NCBI GenBank assembly: GCA_002243285.1 | Contig: CP022585.1 | Coordinates: 1,910,641-1,974,640 of the forward strand | Direction: 5' to 3' | DNA from: Candidatus Fluviicola riflensis | GTDB taxonomy: Bacteria; Bacteroidota; Bacteroidia; Flavobacteriales_D; Crocinitomicaceae | Length of the DNA: 64,000 bases | Shown: piece after piece, positions 44,578 through 51,766 of the stretch | How positions within the stretch are numbered: position 1 is the stretch's first letter | Layout of the letters: each line of letters opens with the position of its first letter | The notes under the pieces: model-generated | Told to the model about the DNA's origin: nothing | What the model saw: only the letters and a program-made list of their open reading frames with translations | The model's database searches: none | Position numbers and translations under genes: made by a program

Positions 44578-45267
44578 ATGGCTTTTAAATGGAAATGTCC
44601 TTATTGTAACCATGACACAACAATAAATGACAGCAATTTCAGGTCAAATTTGTCACGGCTTCAAATTGAAAATAAAGATGGGTATAGAGAACTACATATT
44701 GAGTGGATTGTTTGTCCAAATCAAGAGTGTAATAAACATGCGTTGACAGCATTTCTATTTGAATTAGAATGGATTCCGAATATCTGGAACCAAGGGGAAT
44801 TTATTAAACAATGGAATTTAATTCCACAATCCAACGCAAGAGTCTTTCCAGATTATATTCCTGAAGCAATTAGATTTGATTACGAAGAAGCTTGTATTAT
44901 TAAGGATTTAAGTCCAAAAGCTTCTGCGACTTTGTCAAGAAGATGTTTACAAGGGATGATACGAGATTTTTATGGAGTAAAAGAAAAAAACTTGTTCTTA
45001 GAGATTGATGCTATTAAAGACAAAGTTGACCCTTTAACTTGGAAATCAATAGACGCAACTAGAAAAATTGGAAACATTGGAGCGCATATGGAAAAAGACA
45101 TCAATCTAATTGTAGATGTCGACTCCAAAGAAGCCGCTTTGTTAATTAATTTAATTGAAGTTCTTATAAAAGACTGGTATATCCATAGACATGAGAGAGA
45201 ATTGATGTTAAATCAAGTTATTGCCGTTGCGGAAGACAAATCAGTAGCTAAAAATGGTGAAAAATAA
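44578..45267 (+). CDS. zinc-ribbon / DUF4145 (HEPN-like) protein
   Basis: 229 residues. A zinc ribbon is formed by CPYC (Cys 7 and 10) and CPNQEC (Cys 46 and 51). The C-terminal half matches DUF4145: ASATLSRRCLQGMIRDFYG, then RKIGNIGAHMEKD, where R162, N166 and H170 mimic the HEPN core. DUF4145 domains occur alone and in restriction or defence proteins. It begins 4 bases after the HEPN gene with the same AT-rich codon use, so both form one transcription unit. Function not known; a defence or toxin-partner role is inference. Confidence 0.75.
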   Translation: MAFKWKCPYCNHDTTINDSNFRSNLSRLQIENKDGYRELHIEWIVCPNQECNKHALTAFLFELEWIPNIWNQGEFIKQWNLIPQSNARVFPDYIPEAIRFDYEEACIIKDLSPKASATLSRRCLQGMIRDFYGVKEKNLFLEIDAIKDKVDPLTWKSIDATRKIGNIGAHMEKDINLIVDVDSKEAALLINLIEVLIKDWYIHRHERELMLNQVIAVAEDKSVAKNGEK

Positions 45268-45408
45268 ATACGCATAACAGCACCTTGCCAAAAGCGGGCA
45301 GTCGTGCGAATATTAACAGTTGAACATTTAATAAACTTAGTGGTAGCTTGACAGGTTGGTGCTACGAAAGCCCGCCCATCGCAAATCTGCAAACCGTTAA
45401 TAGCAATT
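45268..45408. repeat. cassette-boundary-like imperfect palindromic region
   Basis: Begins ATACGCATAACAGCACCTTG and ends with GCAAATCTGCAAACCGTTAA. Complementary words are AGCACC (about 45278) with GGTGCT (about 45360), and AGCGGGC (about 45291) with GCCCGC (about 45372), but their order is 1-2-1'-2', not nested, so a simple hairpin does not form. Such regions separate single-gene units in some Bacteroidota and recall integron attC sites in style only. Confidence 0.4.
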
Positions 45409-45421
45409 AAAATTACAATCG

Positions 45422-45856
45422 ATGAAAAACTATATACTTTTAATCGCCTTTTTCGTAGGCTTTTCTTGTTCTGTTAATGGTCAAACCTTTTCTGATGAAG
45501 ATTTTAAAAATGTATTCGTGGCTGCAGTAAAGAGAGACTTCATAGATAATAATGATGTTTTTCTTCAAAAGAGGTATTCTTATGGCGGGCGTTCGAAGGG
45601 ATCAGAAGTTAGTGTTTTTTATTCCTTTGAATCCGAAGATGAATCGACTACTTGGAACATTAAGTACAATGAAGACGGAACCGAATTTAGAAAACTTTAT
45701 GTCAGCACTTCAAAAAAAGACTATATCACGGCCGTTTTGGATTATTGCGAAAAAAATATGATCAAGAAGTCAAATGAGAATTGCGAATGTGATTATTTAT
45801 TTGAAAACAATGGATTAACTTTTATGTTCGTAGGAAACAGCATCGAAGTTTTCTAA
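45422..45856 (+). CDS. small secreted protein of unknown function
   Basis: 144 residues with a signal peptide (MKNYILLIAFFVGFSCSVNG). The mature protein is acidic, with SYGGRSKGSEVSVFYSFESE and two cysteine-bearing segments near the end (CECDYLFENNG). AT-rich like its neighbours. No family recognised. It follows the boundary-like region directly and the next small gene starts 14 bases after its stop, so both could be one cassette. Confidence 0.65.
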   Translation: MKNYILLIAFFVGFSCSVNGQTFSDEDFKNVFVAAVKRDFIDNNDVFLQKRYSYGGRSKGSEVSVFYSFESEDESTTWNIKYNEDGTEFRKLYVSTSKKDYITAVLDYCEKNMIKKSNENCECDYLFENNGLTFMFVGNSIEVF

Positions 45857-45870
45857 TTACTTTTTTAATC

Positions 45871-46107
45871 ATGGAAAAGAACTCAATCGATAAGTTAAGA
45901 GAAGAACAGCTTTTAAACTCAAAATTAAATGAAGCTATTCGTATCAACCGAATAACTGGAGCTCCTGAATATGGTAGTTCAAGGCAAATCTCCAATTTTA
46001 AAGATTTTTGCCTTGGCAGACAAATTCAATGGAAAGAAATAATCACCAAACATTATCCCGAAAATTCTTCTATCATAATTGACGTACTTGATAGAAATCC
46101 CAGATAA
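45871..46107 (+). CDS. small cytoplasmic protein of unknown function
   Basis: 78 residues, MEKNSIDKLREEQLLNSKLN onward, with no signal peptide, charged and mostly helical. The ATG lies 14 bases after the previous stop. The reading frame is the only long one here and has a start near an AT-rich leader. It is followed by a large stem-loop (46126-46232). No family recognised. Confidence 0.6.
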   Translation: MEKNSIDKLREEQLLNSKLNEAIRINRITGAPEYGSSRQISNFKDFCLGRQIQWKEIITKHYPENSSIIIDVLDRNPR

Positions 46108-46125
46108 ATTATGCTACTAAAATAA

Positions 46126-46232
46126 CCTATGCGTAATAAGGGTATTTACTTCGAGAGATCACTTAAATGTTAAGATTACTATTCCTGTTTTCGAGAAAAC
46201 AATTTTAGTTCATAAGCCTTACTACGCATAGG
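46126..46232. repeat. large stem-loop, possible right cassette boundary
   Basis: CCTATGCGTAATAAGG (46126-46141) pairs with CCTTACTACGCATAGG (46217-46232) with one mismatch in 16, enclosing 75 bases. A second small dyad, ACCGTTA...GGTAAC, follows. The ACCGTTA word recalls the end of the 45.3 kb boundary region. No T run, so it is not a normal terminator. Confidence 0.6.
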
Positions 46233-46287
46233 TTCAAACCGTTACTATTCACGGTAACTCAACTATCAATAGCGTAAAAAAGATCCC

Positions 46288-47079
46288 TTACTTCCGCTCA
46301 ATCTTCTGATACGACGTCACAATTCCTTTGATCAGCGCCGAACTAAACCCGCTGTGTTCCATTTCGTTCAACCCGACAATCGTACAGCCTTTCGGAGTGG
46401 TTACTTTATCGATTTCTTCTTCCGGGTGAAGTCCGTTTTGGATGAGTAACTGCGCGGCACCTTTTACCGTTTGACTCACAATTTTATTAGCCGTTTTGGC
46501 ATCAAATCCAACTTCGATTCCGCCCTGGATCATTGCACGGATAAACCGCAGCGCATAAGCAATACCACAGGCTCCAAGTATGGTCGCCGATTCCATCAAT
46601 TGTTCATCGATCCAAACGGTTTGCCCGATCGCGTTGAACAATTCTTCAACTTTCGCTTTTCTGTTGAGCGGATCGGTGAGTGAACTTAAAGCCGTCATAC
46701 TTTCCTGCACATCGGCGGCTGTGTTAGGCATAGCTCGGTAAAGCGAATAGGATTCATTTCCCAAAGCGGAAGCCAGTTCGTGCAAGGTTTTACCGGTTGC
46801 AACAGAAATAACTGTGTGACGTGAAGGATCAAAATCAGAAGCATGATGCGCCACAAAATCCAGGATCGTGTAAGGTTTCAGCGCAAGAATGATCGTATCG
46901 CAATCGCGCAAAACAAGCGTATTATCGGCAGTGAAGATTGTTTGTTCGTCAGCATATTGTTGCAACAACTCCGGATTTCTCCGCGTACCGTAAATCACGG
47001 CATTGGGGTATTGTTTACGAAATCCTTTTACCAATGATAATCCGAGGTTTCCGCAGCCAATAATTCCAATTTTTTCCAT
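46288..47079 (-). CDS. proC: pyrroline-5-carboxylate reductase
   Basis: The last enzyme of proline synthesis; 263 residues from the ATG at 47079, which gives the Rossmann start KIGIIGCGNLGLSLVKGF (an open frame to 47187 is not credible). NADP loop GTRRN, LALKPYTILD, YRAMPNTAADVQESMTAL and the C-terminal PKGCTIVGLNEMEHSGF match the family. It is convergent with the AT-rich patch and divergent from the gene at 47142. Confidence 0.92.
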   Translation of the reverse strand: MEKIGIIGCGNLGLSLVKGFRKQYPNAVIYGTRRNPELLQQYADEQTIFTADNTLVLRDCDTIILALKPYTILDFVAHHASDFDPSRHTVISVATGKTLHELASALGNESYSLYRAMPNTAADVQESMTALSSLTDPLNRKAKVEELFNAIGQTVWIDEQLMESATILGACGIAYALRFIRAMIQGGIEVGFDAKTANKIVSQTVKGAAQLLIQNGLHPEEEIDKVTTPKGCTIVGLNEMEHSGFSSALIKGIVTSYQKIERK

Positions 47080-47141
47080 GATCTCTGTATTTGGGTGCAA
47101 AAATAAATGTATTCCTCTTACTTTTAAGAAAACTATGGTGA

Positions 47142-47633
47142 ATGCGGCATCTATTAATTGCTTATTTAACCGGATTTGTCCTTTCATTGTACTTTGCGGC
47201 TTCTGTTGAGAATAAGGAGAATATCGGATTACTTGTTGGAGCGTTACGATCAGAAGTATATGTTGAAAAACCGGTTTTGCACCAGTATTCGGGAATTGAT
47301 TCTATTGCCATGGAATTTGTTTATCAATCAATTCCTTATACATCGCAGGGTGAATACGAAAAAGCATTGGTTCTTTACAAGCATGTTTGCACCTTAGACC
47401 ATGAGCTTCCGGGAATTTTTCTTTCTACAGGATCATTGTATTTTCAGTTAGGCGATACCGTGAAAGCAAACCGCTGTTTCAGGAAGGAAATAGAGCACAG
47501 TAAAGATTTGATTGATCGTAAACCTGATCAGAAAACGGAATTTGCAATCGCCATTTATGAAAGCTATGTCTTTCTAAACGATATGGATAATGCGCGAAAA
47601 ATCAGTCGAAAGTATGGGCTAACATCCGGATGA
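47142..47633 (+). CDS. short TPR-like exported protein
   Basis: 163 residues starting MRHLLIAYLTGFVLSLYFAA, a probable signal or anchor. The rest looks like two TPR pairs: SQGEYEKALVLYKHVC, then LSTGSLYFQLGDTVKANRCF, and ESYVFLNDMDNARKIS. No other motif is visible. Divergent from proC, with about 60 bases for promoters. It is followed by a 782-base gap that holds structured repeats but no gene. Confidence 0.7.
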   Translation: MRHLLIAYLTGFVLSLYFAASVENKENIGLLVGALRSEVYVEKPVLHQYSGIDSIAMEFVYQSIPYTSQGEYEKALVLYKHVCTLDHELPGIFLSTGSLYFQLGDTVKANRCFRKEIEHSKDLIDRKPDQKTEFAIAIYESYVFLNDMDNARKISRKYGLTSG

Positions 47634-47833
47634 TAATTTTTGGAAATAAATAATTTTTAAAAGTAGGAGCATAGCACTGATTTGAATAGCCTTGAAATGA
47701 ATGTCATTTACCACCTGAAATAAGTGTTTAAGACAAAAAACCATTGTATTCAAGTCGCAAATAAATTATCTTTACAGAGTCGTTCGTCAATCGAAGTATT
47801 GAGTGTAAACGGCAGTTTCGACATTGTTGGAAC

Positions 47834-48017
47834 AACCCATGCAGTTTTTGTTGACGTCTAACATTTTACAACGAACGGGGAGTCTTGACGTTTCAATGGC
47901 GGGCCGCATTCGCTTAGGCGGAAGAGTAAGTTTCGACTTACAACCAGCGGATTACAACGAGGCGCAGCGAACTAAATCGTACCTTTCTGAGACGTTCAGA
48001 AGTACGCTGCATGGGTT
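47834..48017. repeat. long-range inverted repeat with inner hairpins
   Basis: AACCCATGCAG (47834-47844) is perfectly inverted at 48007-48017 (CTGCATGGGTT). Between them are hairpins such as GTAAGTTTCGACTTAC (about 47927) and TTCTGAGACGTTCAGAA (about 47986). A short open frame here (47824-48075) has no credible protein features. The region upstream (47634-47833) shows nothing identifiable. Confidence 0.45.
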
Positions 48018-48181
48018 TTTATACCATTTTCGCGTTGAATTTACTGGAAGTAAAAAGAGGATTGATCAGTCTTAATCATACCATTAAACGATTTTAGTAG
48101 AATTAAAATTCGTATCTGATTACGTTCTTTTTACCGTAATTTAAGTTTGCGGACAGCGCCAATTCAAGGAAGCGAAGTAAG

Positions 48182-48310
48182 AAAAATGGTTGTTTCGTTG
48201 TGTTTTGTCAAAAGCACTAAAACGTACAGCGATTGCCAAATTTGCTGTGCGTTGCGTTTCAGATCTCGATCTGACACTTTTGACCTTAAAACACAGAAAG
48301 AGCCATTTTT
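48182..48310. repeat. 129-base multi-stem fold, candidate structured element
   Basis: Nested pairings: AAAAATGG (48182-48189) with CCATTTTT (48303-48310); GTGTTTT (48200-48206) with AAAACAC (48288-48294); GTCAAAAG (48207-48214) with CTTTTGAC (48277-48284); AACGTACAGC (48221-48230) with GCTGTGCGTT (48244-48253, one mismatch). A side hairpin TCAGATC/GATCTGA occupies 48259-48274. No protein is encoded. Mobile repeat or structured RNA are both possible. Confidence 0.55.
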
Positions 48311-48347
48311 CACAAGTGGTTATGAATGCCGCAAAAGGATGTTTTGC

Positions 48348-48375
48348 TTACTTTTTCAGCCTTGGCAAAAAGTAA
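48348..48375. repeat. TTACTTTTT hairpin (family G copy 2)
   Basis: TTACTTTTT (48348-48356) pairs with AAAAAGTAA (48367-48375), loop CAGCCTTGGC. It resembles the stem at 17499-17530. It lies 40 bases after the end of the lipoprotein gene on the minus strand, so it could also help terminate it. Confidence 0.55.
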
Positions 48376-48415
48376 GAGAACATTGTGGTACGATTGATAC
48401 CAATCAAAAAGGGGA

Positions 48416-48877
48416 TTACTTCCCGTATGTTTTATAGATGTTGGCTTTTCTGTCTTTGCCTTTGGTGATTAATTCTGTAGAAGTGATCGAAGTGATTTCG
48501 AGATCTTCCGTGTACGAGGAATCATCCATTAAATGCGTCAGCAACAATTGTTTATCATTGAGTTTCCATTGGCCTTTCGATCTGCGCTGAATTAACGGAA
48601 GGCCTTTTTCTTTCCATTCAGGGTCAATGAACGTGTCGTAAATGATGAAATAACCGTTTTTCTGAATGTGCAACACAATATTTGTTGGCTGAGTTGAATA
48701 TTCAACGCCCTTTTCACGCGTTGTTTTTTGCTCTTCCTTGGTTAATTTCCAACGGCCTATAATGCTTTCTTTTGCAGATGTTACTTGTTCTCCTACAGGT
48801 TTATCTGTCGACTCAGTTGAACAAGAAGCCACAAGGAGCAATGCAAATAGAATAGAAGTAATGGATTTCAGTTTCAT
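48416..48877 (-). CDS. small lipoprotein, possibly lipocalin-like
   Basis: 153 residues with a lipoprotein signal ending LLLVASCST. The mature part opens with SIIGRWKLTKEEQ, which resembles the strand-turn start of lipocalin-like domains in Bacteroidota, and continues with beta strands (VLHIQKNGYFIIYDTF, KGQWKLNDKQLLLT). Probably surface or periplasmic. Function unknown. Stands alone between a repeat-rich gap and the EEP gene. Confidence 0.72.
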   Translation of the reverse strand: MKLKSITSILFALLLVASCSTESTDKPVGEQVTSAKESIIGRWKLTKEEQKTTREKGVEYSTQPTNIVLHIQKNGYFIIYDTFIDPEWKEKGLPLIQRRSKGQWKLNDKQLLLTHLMDDSSYTEDLEITSITSTELITKGKDRKANIYKTYGK

Positions 48878-48947
48878 GACCTAAATATAAAAGAATTCCG
48901 CGTAATGTCGCCAAACCGCTCAACCAAATCTTCATAATTCGGTTTCT

Positions 48948-50087
48948 TCACTCTTTTGGTAATTTTGATTTCCAAATTTCACAATAAATAGCCCGGTGGT
49001 CGGAATAAGCTTTTTCCTGGATCGTAAAATGCTGCGCTAAAAGCTCATCTGTATGGAAAATATAATCAATTCTACCGGCGGGAACTTTGCCTGCATATGT
49101 TACACCGATTCCGGTAGCACATTCTCTGTACGAATCAACAAGCTGACTGTCAAATTGGTTGTAAACATACGACATCGGGGTGTCATTAAAATCACCGCAA
49201 ATCACCACCGGATAGGGCGATGTAAGCATGTGTTCGGTCACTCTTCTTGCCTGGTCGGCCCGGTTCGGGTAGGCAACCCGCAATTTTTCAATCAACAAAC
49301 GAAATGTTGATTTGTCGGGATTAGCCTGCTTGTTTTTTTCACCGAACAACGCATAATCGTCTTGCTGCAATTTGATGGATTGCAGGTGAATGTTGTAAAT
49401 ACGAAGGGTATCACCACCTTTCACAACGTCGGCAAAAATGCAGTAATTATCGCTGTTGGAACTGTTGCTGAACATTACATCTCCTTTGGCCACAATCGGA
49501 TACTTGGAAAGCATGCAGATTCCGAAGTTTTGACGGCCGGTCATTTTATGGGAATAACGTTCGTGGTAATAATCCAGTTTCAATAGTTCGATTAACGTGT
49601 CTTTGGTCGAAAAACCGGTTGGTTTGTCTTGTTGGTAAAATTCCTGGAAACAAACCACGTCCGGATTCATCTGTTCAACATAAGCAATGATCGCGTTGCG
49701 GTTTTTGTTGCGTTCTTCGATGGAGTGGTTGTAAACATCAAATAAACGAACATTGTAACTCATGATTTTCCATACATTGTCGTTTTTTGTCGCTTCTTCG
49801 GATGAAAAAGTGATGGAAAGTGTCCGGAAATGCAGCGTCCCGCCCAATAAGATGACTCCCAAAACAACAAAAAACCACCTGGATTTCATAAACGCCCAGT
49901 AGATCAGGAACAAGAATGCACAAATGATGATGATCGGATAAGCCAGGCCGAAAAACGGCATCAACCAAAAGGTGCTGGGATGTACAAAAGGGCAGAGGTA
50001 GGCCAATAGCAGAGAGGAAAGACAAATGACCGTCAATACCTTCATCCACGAAGTAAACCGTGTTATTTTACGCCACCATTTGGTCAT
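48948..50087 (-). CDS. membrane-anchored endonuclease/exonuclease/phosphatase family protein
   Basis: 379 residues from the ATG at 50087. Three membrane helices fill the first 100 residues (VLTVICLSSLLLAYLCPF, LAYPIIIICAFLFLIYWAF, and WFFVVLGVILL). The EEP domain follows: IMSYNVRLFD, PDVVCFQEFYQQ, VVICGDFNDTP and DHRAIYCEI provide the Asn, Glu, Asp and His catalytic residues. The substrate could be DNA, RNA, or a phospholipid. It starts 4 bases after the rhomboid gene at 50092, matching a conserved Flavobacteriia order mutL-rhomboid-rhomboid-EEP as I recall it. Confidence 0.85.
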   Translation of the reverse strand: MTKWWRKITRFTSWMKVLTVICLSSLLLAYLCPFVHPSTFWLMPFFGLAYPIIIICAFLFLIYWAFMKSRWFFVVLGVILLGGTLHFRTLSITFSSEEATKNDNVWKIMSYNVRLFDVYNHSIEERNKNRNAIIAYVEQMNPDVVCFQEFYQQDKPTGFSTKDTLIELLKLDYYHERYSHKMTGRQNFGICMLSKYPIVAKGDVMFSNSSNSDNYCIFADVVKGGDTLRIYNIHLQSIKLQQDDYALFGEKNKQANPDKSTFRLLIEKLRVAYPNRADQARRVTEHMLTSPYPVVICGDFNDTPMSYVYNQFDSQLVDSYRECATGIGVTYAGKVPAGRIDYIFHTDELLAQHFTIQEKAYSDHRAIYCEIWKSKLPKE

Positions 50088-50091
50088 CCAA

Positions 50092-51015
50092 TTATTTCTT
50101 ACTCTGCGAAAATAGAAATTCCTTTTCCGATTTCGAGAGTGATTCGTAGCCTGATTTGGAAATCTTATCAAGAATCGCGTCAATTTTTTTCTGACGCTCT
50201 TTGGCTTCGATGTTGTATTGTTCGTCGGTTTTCACCGTTCGGCCGCCGCCTCTTTCAACACGCATGCGCTGTCTGGGCTTAAACAGGCGACTCAAAAAAG
50301 CAAGAAATCGTTGTCCCATCGTTTCAGAGAAATTAATCATGTTTGACGAAGAGTTCAGATTGACTACCGAGAGCCAGCCGATTAAAGCTCCACCCAAATG
50401 TGCAAAATGAGCCGTTCCGTCATTCGCCCCTAAATTAATAAAGTCTGAAATCAGAAAAAACAATGGAACAATGAAAAACGGGACTTGCATTGCACCGAAT
50501 AAAGAAACCTGCAAACTTGGGCGGTATGCAAAAATAGCGATGAAAATCCCCATAATTGAACCTGAAGCACCTACCACTAATCCACGCTGGTGTTCCATTA
50601 CAGGAAAAGCCACTTCGGCCAAAATTTCGACCAACCCGCCGGCAATTCCGGCAATTACATACGTATGCAGCAAACGTCTTCCGCTGAAAAACTGCAGGAA
50701 CATTCGTCCGGCAAAATACAGCATTAACATGTTGATGAAACAGTGAATGAGGTCGAAATGCGCAAAAATACTGGTTATCAGTCCCCAAGGTTTGTAGATC
50801 AGCTGCGACAAATCGGTGCGCAACGCAAAAATATCTTTCAGTACATCCAATACGGGTGTTCCTTCCGAAGCAGGCGTATGATACAAGCGCTCAATCATGA
50901 TAGCGGAACCGATCAGCAAAAAGATCACCACATTGATGAAAATCAACCGAATGTGCATGCCACCAGATTTGTACTGGTATTTCAATTCATCGATAAACGA
51001 ACGTTGTGTTTGCAT
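50092..51015 (-). CDS. rhomboid family intramembrane serine protease (second copy)
   Basis: 307 residues, six or more membrane helices. The catalytic Ser is in GASGSIMGIF and the His in AHFAHLGGALIGW; FINMLMLYFAGRMFLQFF provides the N-terminal HxxxN-like helix (HCFINML). A basic cytoplasmic tail of about 80 residues follows (RMRVERGGGRTVKTD). It starts 3 bases after the upstream rhomboid, so the two are a tandem pair. Confidence 0.9.
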   Translation of the reverse strand: MQTQRSFIDELKYQYKSGGMHIRLIFINVVIFLLIGSAIMIERLYHTPASEGTPVLDVLKDIFALRTDLSQLIYKPWGLITSIFAHFDLIHCFINMLMLYFAGRMFLQFFSGRRLLHTYVIAGIAGGLVEILAEVAFPVMEHQRGLVVGASGSIMGIFIAIFAYRPSLQVSLFGAMQVPFFIVPLFFLISDFINLGANDGTAHFAHLGGALIGWLSVVNLNSSSNMINFSETMGQRFLAFLSRLFKPRQRMRVERGGGRTVKTDEQYNIEAKERQKKIDAILDKISKSGYESLSKSEKEFLFSQSKK

Positions 51016-51018
51016 AGT

Positions 51019-51762
51019 CTAATAAAATTGATTTCTGTTTCTTCGCCAAACCAGTACAAAAGCAGTTCCTACAATGGCTCCGCCGATATGGGCCAGGTGA
51101 GCAACATAGTCGCCCTCGGAAGTATAATAAGCATTGTACAATTCGTATGCTACATAACCCAAAGCCAGGTACTTTGCTTTCACAGGAATGGCGAAATACA
51201 ATAAAAATTCAGTATTGGGAAATAAAATAGCAAACGCAACCAAAATCCCGAAAACGGCTCCAGAAGCGCCCACCATCGGAATAAAACATTTGCTGATATA
51301 TTGTTGGGCTATATCATTGATTTCAGGATTTGGATACTCAAGGTATTGTCCGTTTTTCATAAGACTTTCCAATTCAGCCATGTTTACACCCTTACTAACC
51401 AGCTGATTTCTTAAGTCTGAAAGTTCAGCAACTCCCATCGCATTATAAAGTGCAAATGCGCCTAAAGCACAACAGATATAGAAAACAAAAAACCGCTTAG
51501 GGCCCCACAGACGTTCTAAAAAACTACCCAACATCACTACTCCAATCATATTGAATAGAATGTGCAGGATATCACCATGCATGAAAAAGTGAGAAACAAT
51601 TTGATAAGGCTCAAACACCGGTGAGTTGACATAATGAGCTCCTAAAATATGGGTTAGTGATATATGTTGTGTCTCGAAAACAAATGTCAGTACAAACATC
51701 AGTATGTTCAATAACAGCAAATTTCGGGTTACCGGAGGTATATTATTAAGTATAGAAAACAT
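51019..51762 (-). CDS. rhomboid family intramembrane serine protease (first copy)
   Basis: 247 residues with six membrane helices. HFFMHGDILHILFNMIGVVM holds the N-terminal histidine/asparagine, GASGAVFGIL the catalytic Ser and AHLAHIGGAIVG the His, so the active site is complete. No tail, in contrast to its neighbour. Follows mutL by 4 bases. Confidence 0.92.
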   Translation of the reverse strand: MFSILNNIPPVTRNLLLLNILMFVLTFVFETQHISLTHILGAHYVNSPVFEPYQIVSHFFMHGDILHILFNMIGVVMLGSFLERLWGPKRFFVFYICCALGAFALYNAMGVAELSDLRNQLVSKGVNMAELESLMKNGQYLEYPNPEINDIAQQYISKCFIPMVGASGAVFGILVAFAILFPNTEFLLYFAIPVKAKYLALGYVAYELYNAYYTSEGDYVAHLAHIGGAIVGTAFVLVWRRNRNQFY

Positions 51763-51766
51763 ACGT

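Noticed and set aside
47824..48075. 83-codon open frame in the 47.6-48.4 kb gap
   Set aside because: It spans an inverted repeat and hairpins, and its residues show no domain or codon bias of a gene.
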